Shown one piece after another: positions 42,851 through 53,004 of a DNA stretch of 63,814 nucleotides. The stretch lies in NCBI GenBank assembly GCA_030372985.1, contig JAUCQB010000229.1:1-63814 (forward strand), in the 5' to 3' direction. Positions within the stretch are counted from its first letter, which is position 1. Every line of letters begins with the position of its first letter. The notes under the pieces are model-generated. The model saw only the letters and a list, made by a program, of their open reading frames with translations, made no database searches and was not told the DNA's origin. The stretch comes from Phycisphaerae bacterium (GTDB taxonomy: Bacteria; Planctomycetota; Phycisphaerae; UBA1845; PWPN01). A program made the translations under genes and the position numbers.

Positions 42851-45664
42851 CTACTTTACGGTTACAGCCTTGGACGCCGACCCGCCGAGGCTTGACGTCA
42901 CCGTTACCGTGCCCGGATTCGAAGTCGGCGACAGCGTATACGTGTAGCGGGACTTCTTCGAGTTCCAGGTCATCTGCCCGAAGCCGGAGACTGTCAGGAC
43001 GGCCGTCGGCTGCATGCTGCTGGTGGCTTCCACCAACAGAGTCGAAGTCCTCCTCGTATACTTCGCCGTCAGGATCGTCACCACATCTGTCGTGGCCGGT
43101 GTGGTCACGTTCGCCGGGGTGCTCCAGTCTGAGTCATTCGGCACCGCATCTTTCGCTCGGACTTCATAAGTGTACGTCGTGTCCGGCGACACTGTGTTGT
43201 CGGTGTAGGTGTTGGTGTCGCTCGAAGCGATGATGACACCGTCACGGCGAACATCGTAACCTGCGACACCCACGTTATCCGTCGAGGCGGTCCAGTTGAG
43301 CTCGACCGACGTCGAACTCACCGCCGTCGCCGTCAGATTCGTCGGCACGGTGGGCGGCTCGGTATCCGGTTGGGACACCAGCAGGAATCGCACGGCGTCT
43401 GCCATAACGACCTTCGAGACCTCGCCGGTGCCGTTGCCGATCTTGACATAGCCGGATGTCCCGGGCAGGAACGGCTTGGCGGTCACAAGCAGGTTCCATT
43501 GACCGCCGCCGGCCTGCTGATTGACCGATATCGTCTGCGATCCGCCGTTCCAGTACACCGTATACGGCGCCATTGCCGACCGATTGGTTCCCTGGGGATA
43601 CCAGCAGTAGACGTCGTAGTTCCCGGCCGCCTGGATCGTCGGCGTAAAGGTGGCGGTCGCGGTCTCACTGGTCGCCGTCGTGGCGTATCGATAGTCCGGG
43701 CCATATTTATCCGTCGAAGAAGTCCCCGTGGCCCAGGATCCCGTGAACGTTGCCGAGACGTTGTCGATCACGATGTCGGTTTCGATCGGGGTCGTCACCA
43801 CGGCGGGGGCACTCTTTGCGGACTCGTTCAGCGCGCCGTCGTAGGCCGAGACCTCATAAGTGTAGGTGGTGTTCGACGTGCAGGTGCTGTCCGAGTACGA
43901 AGTCGTCGCACTCGTGCCGATCTCGCCGCCGTCGCGGTAGATCCTGTAGCCGGCCACGGCGACATTGTCCGTGGAGGCGGTCCACGTCAGGTTGACCTGC
44001 GTCGGAGAGACGGCCGTCGCCTGTAGATCGGTCGGCACGGTGGGTGGCTCCGTATCGGGAGTGCCGCCAACCTGTATCGTTCTGGTGACCGTCGCGCCGA
44101 ACCACGTGACGCCGTCACGAACCATCTGCCAGTCGGTGACGTAGTTGCCGGGAGTCGTGGGGGCGGTGAGGTTCACCGTGAACGTGTAGGTGGATCCCGG
44201 CGCCACATCGCCCGAAATCGTGTATCGCGTTGCCGCGCTGAACGGGTCGGAATCCCCGACCGCACCGAGCCGGATCGCGTGGGCCTCGTTCCAGACCACT
44301 CCTTTGTCCCGGAGGGTGATCTGCACCTGCCGGTACTCACCCGGTGCCATCTGAGCCGGAATCGTGTCGCTCACGTACTCGCTGGAGTAGAAGCCCCATG
44401 TCGGCGCAGTGCCGAAGTAGTCGCAGACGCCTTTGTAGATCCCCCACATCGCGCCGGATACCCACCAGGGGTCTCGTAGTTTAAGGGCATCGTTGTCGCA
44501 GGTGTCATGGAAGCCGAGCTCGATCAGAATCGCCGCCCTGTCCGGGATTCGGATCTCGCCGTAGGCGCCGTTCGAATCGTGCTGGCCACGGTCGACCCAC
44601 CCGGTGTCGCCAACGTTGTACCTGATGGAATTGACCAGCGCCGGATGGACGGCCGCCGACAGGTTCTGGCTGACGGTGCACCAGGCGGCGTGCTCGGAGC
44701 TGCAGTCATAATACGTATCCGTGCCGGTCGGGCAGCTCCCGGTGCAGTCGCCCTGGTAACCGTTGGTGTGGAGAGAAATGTAGATATCAGTGCCGTCGTA
44801 GTCGGAAGCCAGCGGCCTGGCCCGGATGTCGTCGCTGCTCTCGCTCGCGTTCGTACCCAACGTGCAGTCGCCGGTGTAGCTGGCATAGACGGAGCATGGA
44901 TAGCCGATGTTCTTGAGCCAGTACGAGGCGGCCATGTGCCACCAGACGTCGCCGCCGGCGTACGGGGAGTTGCCTTGATTCTTGTCCGCGCGGGACATCT
45001 TGACCAGCATCCCGTCCTGCTCCAGATACGTTCTCAGGTAGACCGCGTTTTCAAGATTGTGATAGTCTTCTTCGTTCAGTGGTGCGCAATAGACCGGCCG
45101 GGCGGTATACCAGCCGCTCCCGTTCCAGTACTTGCCGTGCCCGGGCGAGAGCGTGATGCTGCGCCCGGAGAGCGACTCAACCCCCGCTTCGAACGCGGGA
45201 GCCACTCTGATCCCGGCCTTGGGCTCGATGGTTGGTGCCGGCGGCAGGTACTCATAGAGGGGCACGCCCCCGGCAGACAGCTTCACGTCGTCGCCAAGGT
45301 CGAACTGTCGCAAGGTCCAGACCACCTGCCTGAAGATGGTCTCCAGGGTGGCCTCGGAGAACTCTCCGGACGTGACTTCGGGCGAGAAGTCGACCCACAC
45401 GGTTCCTCCGGCGATTTTCAGGTCCTGAATCGTTGTCCCTGCGGGAATCGCCGAGACGAGGCCGGCGGAACTCGAAACCTGGGACGGGCCTGCCGCCAGA
45501 GCGGTCAGTGCAGAGGCTGCGTCGGTAACGCCGGGGTCCTGGACGAACGCCAGATCACCGTTCGGATCCAGGAAGGCGACTGTGCCTGCGCGCGCGTTCC
45601 CGACCAGAAACGCGCAGAGGACTAGGGATAACGCGAGGTGAAGCCGGCCACATTTGTATTCCAT
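42851..45664 (-). CDS. Modular secreted N-acetylmuramoyl-L-alanine amidase
   Basis: About 937 residues. The ATG at 45664 is chosen because AGGAGG lies 7 bases away; the ATG at 45670 is only one base from it. Domains in order are a signal peptide, a GerMN-like domain (30-150; GGTVWVDFSPEV), an amidase_3 domain (165-415) with SPGHGKYW, NLENAVYLR, SLHTNG and IELGFHD as the four zinc/catalytic sites, an Ig-like domain, fibronectin III, a golvesin-like domain (640-770), a second fibronectin III and a C-terminal beta domain. It would cut peptide stems from peptidoglycan, with the tail binding cell-wall or extracellular sugars. Confidence 0.88.
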   Translation of the reverse strand: MEYKCGRLHLALSLVLCAFLVGNARAGTVAFLDPNGDLAFVQDPGVTDAASALTALAAGPSQVSSSAGLVSAIPAGTTIQDLKIAGGTVWVDFSPEVTSGEFSEATLETIFRQVVWTLRQFDLGDDVKLSAGGVPLYEYLPPAPTIEPKAGIRVAPAFEAGVESLSGRSITLSPGHGKYWNGSGWYTARPVYCAPLNEEDYHNLENAVYLRTYLEQDGMLVKMSRADKNQGNSPYAGGDVWWHMAASYWLKNIGYPCSVYASYTGDCTLGTNASESSDDIRARPLASDYDGTDIYISLHTNGYQGDCTGSCPTGTDTYYDCSSEHAAWCTVSQNLSAAVHPALVNSIRYNVGDTGWVDRGQHDSNGAYGEIRIPDRAAILIELGFHDTCDNDALKLRDPWWVSGAMWGIYKGVCDYFGTAPTWGFYSSEYVSDTIPAQMAPGEYRQVQITLRDKGVVWNEAHAIRLGAVGDSDPFSAATRYTISGDVAPGSTYTFTVNLTAPTTPGNYVTDWQMVRDGVTWFGATVTRTIQVGGTPDTEPPTVPTDLQATAVSPTQVNLTWTASTDNVAVAGYRIYRDGGEIGTSATTSYSDSTCTSNTTYTYEVSAYDGALNESAKSAPAVVTTPIETDIVIDNVSATFTGSWATGTSSTDKYGPDYRYATTATSETATATFTPTIQAAGNYDVYCWYPQGTNRSAMAPYTVYWNGGSQTISVNQQAGGGQWNLLVTAKPFLPGTSGYVKIGNGTGEVSKVVMADAVRFLLVSQPDTEPPTVPTNLTATAVSSTSVELNWTASTDNVGVAGYDVRRDGVIIASSDTNTYTDNTVSPDTTYTYEVRAKDAVPNDSDWSTPANVTTPATTDVVTILTAKYTRRTSTLLVEATSSMQPTAVLTVSGFGQMTWNSKKSRYTYTLSPTSNPGTVTVTSSLGGSASKAVTVK

Positions 45665-46280
45665 GGACATGCCTCCTGTCTGATTCCAATGTGTGTTCAG
45701 GGTTTCGGGTCAGTCACGTACCTATGGTCTGCCGCTTACGCTGCGAACACACACGACAGCGTAGTGCAGATAGCCAAACCTATTCCATGGCATTTCAACC
45801 CTCATTCGAGCGACCCGGAATTGTTGGGGCTCGGGCCCGCCTGTTCTTCATGATGTGCCGGCCGCGTCAGATTGCCACGCGCGGCAAACCTCTCCGCCGT
45901 TTCCGCAGAACCGTCACCCGGCAAGGGAGCTGCTGCGAGCAAGACGCTCAAAGAACGAGTACCGGATCCTGCGATCAGCCTTGACTCCTGCCTATAACAC
46001 CGATGGCGGGCACTGTCAAGAGGGAATACATGCGGTTTTCAGGCAAACCGTGGCGAATCAGCCACTGGAGACGTCTCGCCTCGCACGTCCATCGCGGTAA
46101 GTACCGGCCGGAGGCATGCAGTCAAGTCGGGCGGTCAACGTCTGGACCCAGGGCCGCCGGAACGACGAAGTGAGGAGGATGTCCATTGCCCCTCGGCTCT
46201 TTTCTGACTGAGATTTGAGACGTGCGGGTCCAGGCTGATCGGCGCGCTTCGGTGGTTCGGCCTTTGCCTCCTTCAATGGG
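45665..46280. other. 616-bp gene-free region upstream of the amidase
   Basis: It lies between the stop of the URO-D-like gene and the amidase start, both on the minus strand. No coding frame is supported, and no clear promoter or terminator was found by eye. Confidence 0.5.
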
Positions 46281-47330
46281 TCAGGAGGATGCCTCGCGGC
46301 CCCACGAGTGCCCCGAGAGCGCCTCCCGGGTTTGCTCCAGGACTCGCTGGTAATCGGGATAGCCGCCTTTCTCGGCAAATGCCCCAAACATCACCCGGCG
46401 GCGATCCGTGGTGACGCCGATCGCCTCGGCGTCGTTGTAGTCGCTGGCAATGAATCCGCCCTCGGGCGTTCCCCACTCGTTCAGCAGGCGGTGCGCTTGG
46501 GCGCGGATCTCTTCATAACTGCCGCGGGGCAGCGTGGATTGGGTGTCGACGATCGATTCGAAGCAGATCCGCCCTCGATACTGGCGGCTGATCTTCTCGA
46601 TGCCGACGGTGTTGGGCTGCTGGAGGTTGATCACTTCCAGCCCGCAGTCGATCAGTTCCTCGATGAGTTCGTTGACGTGCCCGCATGAGTGCATCCACGG
46701 ATGCATCCCCGCCGCCTTGATCTCGTCGAACCAACGCCTGTAGCGAGGTTTGAAGAATTGCCGGAAGAGTTCCGGGCTGATGAAGGCCCGGTCCTGCATG
46801 CCCCAGTCATCGGCCATGGCTGCCGCGTGCATTCGGCCGCGGGCGATGCGCACGCAGTTGCGGAAGACCCGGAGGTGATGATCGAGGACCCGCTCGATGA
46901 CCTCGTGGATCCTGTCCGGCTCTTCGTAGAAGTCCATGAGCGTCTCGGTCATGCCGTGGAGCATGTGCAACCGCTCGAAGATGCCGTTGCCGAAGCAGAA
47001 CATCACGAACCGGTCGTCGGCGCCGGCGAGTTGCTCTTCAAAGTCGCGGTATCGGCGCGGGTCGTCCGGGTCAGGCCATTGATGGTCGCCGAGCCGCGAC
47101 CAGTCCTGCAACGGGTGACCGACGACCTGTCCGGTGTTCGACACCTCGGTCCGCTCCCAAACGCAGCCCCATTCGTCGGCCGCCCGCCCCTTGAAGGCCC
47201 ACGTCCAGCCGGTCGGATCGTGCGTCCACACGTCGTAGCAGTCGTTGACGCCCACCACGTCGAACTTCATCGGCAGGCGTGGGGGTTTCGAGAAGGTGAT
47301 GGCCCGTTCAACAATCTCACGTCTGGTCAT
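46281..47330 (-). CDS. Uroporphyrinogen decarboxylase-family protein
   Basis: A 349-residue protein with the URO-D TIM-barrel order: MTRREIVERA at the start, LHGMTETLMDFYEEPD, WMHSCGHVNELIEELIDCG and FESIVDTQSTLPRG. The HxCG segment resembles the zinc site of the corrinoid methyltransferase (MtaA/CmuA) branch, though a third conserved Cys is not apparent. True heme-pathway HemE is less likely because its arginine-rich N-terminal motif is not seen. ATG at 47330, 12 bases after the paralog at 47343, forming an operon. A role in methyl-group or sugar-acid metabolism is only a guess. Confidence 0.82.
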   Translation of the reverse strand: MTRREIVERAITFSKPPRLPMKFDVVGVNDCYDVWTHDPTGWTWAFKGRAADEWGCVWERTEVSNTGQVVGHPLQDWSRLGDHQWPDPDDPRRYRDFEEQLAGADDRFVMFCFGNGIFERLHMLHGMTETLMDFYEEPDRIHEVIERVLDHHLRVFRNCVRIARGRMHAAAMADDWGMQDRAFISPELFRQFFKPRYRRWFDEIKAAGMHPWMHSCGHVNELIEELIDCGLEVINLQQPNTVGIEKISRQYRGRICFESIVDTQSTLPRGSYEEIRAQAHRLLNEWGTPEGGFIASDYNDAEAIGVTTDRRRVMFGAFAEKGGYPDYQRVLEQTREALSGHSWGREASS

Positions 47331-47342
47331 GGCAGAGAGCCT

Positions 47343-48470
47343 CTATTCGTACCGTCCGATCTCCCGAACATCGGCCAGCAGCGTCCGGTACGTTTCCAGC
47401 GTCACGCCGGGTGGGATCGAGTGGTCGGAATGATAGATGTAACCGTGATACGGCATCGTTGCGGCCAGCTTCGAGCGGACCTCCTCGCGGATCCGATCGC
47501 GGTCGTTGCTCATCAGCACGGTGACGTCGATGTTCCCACAGAATCCCAGGCGCCGGCCGTACTTCGGGGCTAACTCGCGGACGTCCATGCTCGCCTTGGC
47601 CTCCAGCGGGTTCAACGCGTCGATGCCGGAGTCGATCAAATCGTCGATGACCACCCGCACGTCGCCGTCTGTGTGAAAGAGAATCGGCATTCCGCGTTTG
47701 CGGAATTCGTCGAAGAGCCGTTTGTGGCACGGCTGAACGAACTCGCGGTAGTGCGCGGGGCTCATAAACGGCCCATTGCGGTAGGCCATATCGCCATAGA
47801 CGAAGGCCCCATCGCAGACCATGCCCTCGGCCTCGACGATCTCAAACATCTTGATGTGCAGGTCGGTGTAGGTCTCGAAAAGATCGTGCACCCATTCCGG
47901 ACGCTCGATCATCGAGAGCAGCATGATCTCATGGCCGACCACGTCCTTAAGGTTTTCGAACGGGTCGGCCACGCCGTAGCAGACGAATCGGTCGGCCTCG
48001 CGGGCCCGGCGGTACAACGGCCAGAACTCATTCCAGCGGACGCGGTCGCGCGAAGGCGCAAGCAGGCTCTTGACCGCGGCCCATCTCTCCGGGGTGTCGA
48101 TTCCGAAGCGGACATGCTCGGGTGTGCCCATTTTGTGCTTCCACCACCGAAGCTCGGCCCAGTTGCCGTCGCGCAGGAGGATCCACTCGTCGGTTTCTTC
48201 GAGCACCTCCGGTTCGATGAACCGCAGGCGGAAGTCCGGCCACGCGACTTCGGTAATGTCCATGTCGAACAGCTCCCAGAGGGTGGTGGCCTGAGTCTCG
48301 GGCGAAACCGCCCCCCAGTCGAACGTCGATCGCTCGTGATGGAACACGAAGGGACAACCCAATTGCTCGCGGTACTCGCGCTCGACCTCGAACCAGAACT
48401 TGTCGTAAATGGGGACGCGGTCGGGCTGCTTGCGGGCGAGGGTTCGGGCAACACGTTCCTTGTGAGTCAT
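47343..48470 (-). CDS. Uroporphyrinogen decarboxylase-family protein (paralog)
   Basis: A 375-residue protein from the ATG at 48470, where MTHKERVARTL matches the family start; an in-frame extension to 48860 overlaps the divergent gene and is not used. In the place of the neighbour's HSCG it has HTDGD, so the presumed zinc cysteine is replaced. Later residues include DALNPLEAKASMD and LGFCGNIDV. The two paralogs may form a pair with different metal use. The gene diverges from the GH63-like gene, with 54 bases between starts. Confidence 0.82.
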   Translation of the reverse strand: MTHKERVARTLARKQPDRVPIYDKFWFEVEREYREQLGCPFVFHHERSTFDWGAVSPETQATTLWELFDMDITEVAWPDFRLRFIEPEVLEETDEWILLRDGNWAELRWWKHKMGTPEHVRFGIDTPERWAAVKSLLAPSRDRVRWNEFWPLYRRAREADRFVCYGVADPFENLKDVVGHEIMLLSMIERPEWVHDLFETYTDLHIKMFEIVEAEGMVCDGAFVYGDMAYRNGPFMSPAHYREFVQPCHKRLFDEFRKRGMPILFHTDGDVRVVIDDLIDSGIDALNPLEAKASMDVRELAPKYGRRLGFCGNIDVTVLMSNDRDRIREEVRSKLAATMPYHGYIYHSDHSIPPGVTLETYRTLLADVREIGRYE

Positions 48471-48524
48471 GCGGGCTATTGTACATGACCGAGGCTGGAC
48501 CGTGCCAGCGGTCGCCGTATACTC

Positions 48525-50672
48525 ATGGCCATGATTCAACACAAGCCAACCGGATGGAACACCTGGGATTTTCGCGGCTTCAATCGGCTGGTCTTCCTGC
48601 GCGAAGGCCGGACGGAAATCGCGGTTCAGTACGCGATTTGGGACGAGCACGTGCCGCCGCCGTCGCCGGACAGCAAGCAGATCGGGCACTTGTACGAGAC
48701 TTTCCGATGGAGCGACGTGTGCTGCCTCGGTCCGCACGCTCCGCTGGGTTTGCCGGCCCGGCTGGAATTCGTGGCCGACAACGTGCCTTACGCGGCTGAG
48801 GCGACGGAGACCGGCGGGGCCCTGCATTTGACGGTGACTCCCCTGGCCGAAACAAGGCACCGCATCGTTTTCATGCTCGTGGCGCCGTTCGGCGAGTCGG
48901 CGGTGGTGACTTCGCGCGGCAGCACGTTTGGCCGTTGGCGGATTGACCTGGAAGGTGCCACTTGGCCGCGGCGTTACTTTCTCAACATCGCCGAGCCCTA
49001 CGCGGTCGCCGAACCGGGCCAGGCGGCCAGCCTGATCGCCAGCCCCGCCAAGCCGATGCCGACATCGGCGGGGTCCTTTGAGGCCGATGAACAGGTGGCC
49101 CTGGCAGGGGACGGGGCACTGGCCGAAGCCCCGGAGGCCATGATGCGGGCGATCTACTGGAACACCCTGTACGACACGCGGCGGCGACTGGTCTCCTCGC
49201 CGGTCAGCCGCGACTGGTGTTATGACTGGCGCGGCGTGCTGGTGTTCTGCTGGGACACCTTTTTCGTTGGGGCCATGCTCTCATGTGAGTCGCGGGAACT
49301 GGCCCGGGCCAATTTCGAGGCCGTCACCGCTGCGGTGGATGAGCTGGGCATGGTTCCCAACTACTACATGGCCCATGGGGCCGCTTCGCTCGACCGCTCG
49401 ATGCCGCCGCTGGGGGGCTATATGATCTGGAAGGTCGAGCAGGTCAAGCCCGATCTGGCGTGGCTGCGGAAAGTCTACCCTCGCCTTCGCAGGTGGCACA
49501 CCTACTGGATGAAGAACCGCGACGGCAACAAGGATGGTTTGCTGGAATGGGGCACGAACCCAGCGCCGTCATATGAATTCCCGCAACTGCTTCCGTACAA
49601 CCCGTCGCTCCAGCACACCGCCAAGTGCGCGATGTACGAATCGGGCCTGGACAACTCTCCGATGTACGACGACGTGCCGTTCAACGAGGCGGCGAACACG
49701 TTCGAACTGGCGGACGTGGCGCTGAACTCGTACTACGCGATGGACTGCGAGGCTCTGGCATTCATGGCCGAGGCTCTGGGCAAGTCGAAGGACGCGGCCG
49801 CTTATCGTCGCGAATACCAGACGATGTGCCGGCGCATCAACGACCGGTTGTGGGACGAGGAGCACGGCATCTACGCGAACCGGCACTGGGACGGGCGATT
49901 CTCGAACCGCTGGTCGCCGACGTCGTTCTTCCCGCTGATCGCTGGCGTGGCCGATGAGCGGCAGGCGGAGCGGCTTGTCCGCGAGCACCTGCTGAACGAG
50001 GCGGAGTTCTGGGGTCGATATGTCATCCCGGCCATCGCGCGCAACGATCCGGCTTTCGGGGACAACGACTATTGGCGCGGGCGGATCTGGGGGCCTTTCA
50101 ATCTCCTGGTGGCCGAGGGCCTGCGGCGCTATCGCTTCGATGATGTGGCGGCCGATCTGGCCCGGCGTGGGCTGGAGATGTTCATGTACAACTGGCGCAA
50201 GGATGGCGGGGTGTACGAGAACTACAACGCGACGACTGGGGAGGGCGGCGACGTCTGGAACGCCGCCCGGCTCTATCACTGGGGCGGTCTGATGGCCTAT
50301 ATCGCCATCCAGGAGCTGATCGACGTGGAGGCTGCCGGCTTTCTTCGTTTTGGCTCCGTGTCATTTCCCAGCGCGGGCGTCCGCAATGTCCGAATAGGTT
50401 CTGACCGATACGAGGTCCGGCTTGACGAAGGAATGAAAGTCATTCGCAATGGGGAGCCTTTCATCGAGTGCGACTCGCGCATGACGGTACGCATCCCTGT
50501 CAGCGGCGGGCCCGACCGGCCGATCGAAATCTCTGCGCCCGGCGCCGGAAGGCTGATCCTCTCGACACCCGAACAGTCTTCCAGAGCCTGTCGCATCAAC
50601 GGCACAAGGACAGTCCATGCCGAGCGCACCACCACTGGTCTCGTCTACTGGTGGCCGGCGGCGTCGACTTGA
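48525..50672 (+). CDS. GH63/MGH1-like glycoside hydrolase
   Basis: A 715-residue cytoplasmic-looking protein with no signal peptide. The C-terminal two-thirds form an (alpha/alpha)6 barrel. Motifs include WDTFFVGAML, NRDGNKDGLLEWGTNP, ESGLDNSPMYD (likely acid), YWRGRIWGPFNLLVAEGL and ENYNATTGEG (likely base). The family removes glucose or mannose from glycosides such as glucosylglycerate. The N-terminal 200 residues are a beta domain. It diverges from the URO-D pair and meets the propeller gene tail to tail with one base between stops. A second ATG at 48531 is also possible. Confidence 0.85.
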   Translation: MAMIQHKPTGWNTWDFRGFNRLVFLREGRTEIAVQYAIWDEHVPPPSPDSKQIGHLYETFRWSDVCCLGPHAPLGLPARLEFVADNVPYAAEATETGGALHLTVTPLAETRHRIVFMLVAPFGESAVVTSRGSTFGRWRIDLEGATWPRRYFLNIAEPYAVAEPGQAASLIASPAKPMPTSAGSFEADEQVALAGDGALAEAPEAMMRAIYWNTLYDTRRRLVSSPVSRDWCYDWRGVLVFCWDTFFVGAMLSCESRELARANFEAVTAAVDELGMVPNYYMAHGAASLDRSMPPLGGYMIWKVEQVKPDLAWLRKVYPRLRRWHTYWMKNRDGNKDGLLEWGTNPAPSYEFPQLLPYNPSLQHTAKCAMYESGLDNSPMYDDVPFNEAANTFELADVALNSYYAMDCEALAFMAEALGKSKDAAAYRREYQTMCRRINDRLWDEEHGIYANRHWDGRFSNRWSPTSFFPLIAGVADERQAERLVREHLLNEAEFWGRYVIPAIARNDPAFGDNDYWRGRIWGPFNLLVAEGLRRYRFDDVAADLARRGLEMFMYNWRKDGGVYENYNATTGEGGDVWNAARLYHWGGLMAYIAIQELIDVEAAGFLRFGSVSFPSAGVRNVRIGSDRYEVRLDEGMKVIRNGEPFIECDSRMTVRIPVSGGPDRPIEISAPGAGRLILSTPEQSSRACRINGTRTVHAERTTTGLVYWWPAAST

Positions 50673-50673
50673 G

Positions 50674-53004
50674 TCATCCCGCGCAGGCCGGGTCGCCCTG
50701 CACGTCGGTGCCGCTGAGGCAATTCACGAAGATGTCCAGATCGACGGTATCCACGTCGGTGTCGTAGTCCAGAATGGCGTCCTCGCAACCGGAGGCGACC
50801 GGCCCGCCACCCGAACCGGTTAGACAGGTCTGGATATGGCCGAAGTCCTCCAGGTCCACGTCCCGGTCGCCGTTGAAATCGCCAGGAATCGGGATGACCG
50901 GAACGGCGGAGAAGATTTCGCTGGTGTTCTCAGAACTGTCGGCATGCCAGGCGATTTGGCTCTCGTCGTTCATGCAGGGGGCCCGATCGTGGTAGTCATT
51001 GTTGGTGACCTGGAGGATGGCTCCGTCGCGAAGCGTGTAGATCTCCCAGTCGGCACCGTCGAAACCTTGCCAGACAATCTCCCCAGCAAGGTTGATCTGG
51101 GGGTACTGGTCGTGCGTGCTGTTGTTGGTGATCTGCGTGAGGCCGCCGCCGGCGGCATTGGCCCGCATGATCTCCCAACCCGCCGCCGGCCGGGCCATCC
51201 ATACGACCTGCCCGGCATCGCTGATTTGCGGGTACCAGTCCTCGTAGGAATTGTTGGTCAGCCGCAGGACGGTGCCGCCGGTCGCGTCCGCGCTGTAAAC
51301 CTCGGCGTTGGAGGTTGTATACCAGGTGTGCCAGACCACGCGCCCGCTCTCGTTGATCTGCGGGTATTCGTCCTCGTAGCTGTTGTTCGAGACGTTGACC
51401 AGGTTGGTGCCGTCGGCGTTGGCGCTGTAGATCTCCCAGTCGGACCCGTCGTGGCCGAACCAGACCACCCGGTTCGAGTTGTTGATCTGCGGCCAGACGT
51501 CCTCGCGCGGGTACCCGGAGGTCGCGCTGTTGTTCGTGATCCGCACGACGTCCGTCCCGTCGGCGTTGGCGCTGTAGATCTCGTAATCGGTCCCGTCAAA
51601 CGAATCCCACACGACCTTGCCCAGGTCGTTGATCTGGGGGTGCCAGTCGTTCACGGTGTTGTTCGTGATCCGGACGACGTTGGTCCCGTCGGCGTTGGCG
51701 CTATAGATCTCGTAGTCCTGACCGTCGAAGCCCTGCCAGACGATCCGGCCGGCGGCGTTGATCTTCGGGTCTTCGTCGTTGAAAGCGTTGGTGGTGATCC
51801 GGACGACGTTCGTCCCGGTGACGTTGGCGGAGTAGATCTCGAAATCCGACCCGTCGTAGCCATGCCAGACGAGCCGGCCGGTGGCATTGATCTGCGGTGC
51901 CCAGTCATCATAGAGGTTAGCACTCACGGCGGTGACGACGCCGGGATACGTCTCGGCCGCCGGAGGAGGGCCGCCGGGCACATGGTCGCCACCGCTTTCG
52001 GGGTAGGTATTGAAATCCTGCAGGTAGGCCCACCAGTTGTTCAACCGCGTCATGCCGTATTCCGTGATTGAGCCCGCCGCGTGGGGGATGCGCAGGTACC
52101 ACCACTTGTGGTGCAGACGAATGTCGCCGTAGCCCCATTCGCTGCAATTCATCGATCGCTTGAAGTTCGGAATCTCATCCGGATAGCCCGCAGGGAAGGT
52201 ATCGAGCCAGTAGTCGGCAGTGCTGTCCACGTAACGCCAGCTGCCCCAGTCGTAGTCGGAATTGCTGTTGGGGGCATAGTGAACGTTGCCGCACTGGGCC
52301 TTGCCCGGCAGCACCTTGTCGTACAGCGTGAACCGGTTCCAGGCGTGCGTCTCCTCGGCCGCCCAGCTCCCGTACACGCGCCGCATGATCGACTCCGTGC
52401 GGTGCCCGAAGTCCTCGAGCATCTCACCGACGCCGCGCTCGTAGTTGAACACCGAGACGATGAAGATCTTCGAGCAGGCCACGCGGGTCAGCGCCGGAGA
52501 GTTGCACCAATAGCCCCCGCGGCCGATCATCCGCGTCTCATAACCCCCGAAGTAGGGGGCGCTGTGATCGAGCACCTCCTCGATCTCGCCGGAGTCCACC
52601 TTGCGGGCCAGGTCGAAGTCGCGGACCTTGGCCTTGTAGTCGCACAGGTCCGGCGTGTGCCAACCCGACCAGGTGGCCAGGCATGCCAGGTACGACTCGT
52701 CGGTGTAGCGGAAACCGTCCTCCTTGATGGGCCAGACGTCGACAGTCACCGTCCGGGTCAGCCGGTACATGAGCAGCCCGTGGCTGGTGGTCTGGAAGTC
52801 GCTGATGTAACCGGAGGTCAGGATGGAGGGGTCGTTCCATCCGCCGACCGTATGCAGTCGCTGATTTGATCGGCTCTCGATGATGGGGTCAAAGTTGATC
52901 AGAAGGGCCCGCGGATGCAGGACGGTAAGATCCTGGGCGACCGCCACACGGGGTGCCCAGATGAGCATCCCTATCAGGGCGGCGCGACGACACACCTGCT
53001 TCAT
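50674..53004 (-). CDS. Secreted protein: conserved N-terminal domain, PD40 propeller, dockerin-like tail
   Basis: About 776 residues. The ATG at 53004 is chosen because AAGGAG lies 7 bases away; an ATG at 53010 is one base from it. A signal peptide ends near RVAVAQ. Residues 25-400 share a family with the protein at 55348 (YERGVGEMLEDFGHRTE, NWWAYLQDF). From about 420 there are eight repeats of the type PQIN-GRVVW-DG-EIYSANADGTNVVRITNN, a TolB/PD40 propeller. The last 70 residues resemble dockerin EF loops (DFNGDRDVDLEDFGH). It is probably an extracellular binding protein or enzyme carrier. Confidence 0.82.
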   Translation of the reverse strand: MKQVCRRAALIGMLIWAPRVAVAQDLTVLHPRALLINFDPIIESRSNQRLHTVGGWNDPSILTSGYISDFQTTSHGLLMYRLTRTVTVDVWPIKEDGFRYTDESYLACLATWSGWHTPDLCDYKAKVRDFDLARKVDSGEIEEVLDHSAPYFGGYETRMIGRGGYWCNSPALTRVACSKIFIVSVFNYERGVGEMLEDFGHRTESIMRRVYGSWAAEETHAWNRFTLYDKVLPGKAQCGNVHYAPNSNSDYDWGSWRYVDSTADYWLDTFPAGYPDEIPNFKRSMNCSEWGYGDIRLHHKWWYLRIPHAAGSITEYGMTRLNNWWAYLQDFNTYPESGGDHVPGGPPPAAETYPGVVTAVSANLYDDWAPQINATGRLVWHGYDGSDFEIYSANVTGTNVVRITTNAFNDEDPKINAAGRIVWQGFDGQDYEIYSANADGTNVVRITNNTVNDWHPQINDLGKVVWDSFDGTDYEIYSANADGTDVVRITNNSATSGYPREDVWPQINNSNRVVWFGHDGSDWEIYSANADGTNLVNVSNNSYEDEYPQINESGRVVWHTWYTTSNAEVYSADATGGTVLRLTNNSYEDWYPQISDAGQVVWMARPAAGWEIMRANAAGGGLTQITNNSTHDQYPQINLAGEIVWQGFDGADWEIYTLRDGAILQVTNNDYHDRAPCMNDESQIAWHADSSENTSEIFSAVPVIPIPGDFNGDRDVDLEDFGHIQTCLTGSGGGPVASGCEDAILDYDTDVDTVDLDIFVNCLSGTDVQGDPACAG

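Noticed and set aside
47343..48860. Longer 505-residue form of the URO-D paralog
   Set aside because: The extra 130 residues lie opposite the divergent hydrolase gene and precede a perfect family start at 48470.
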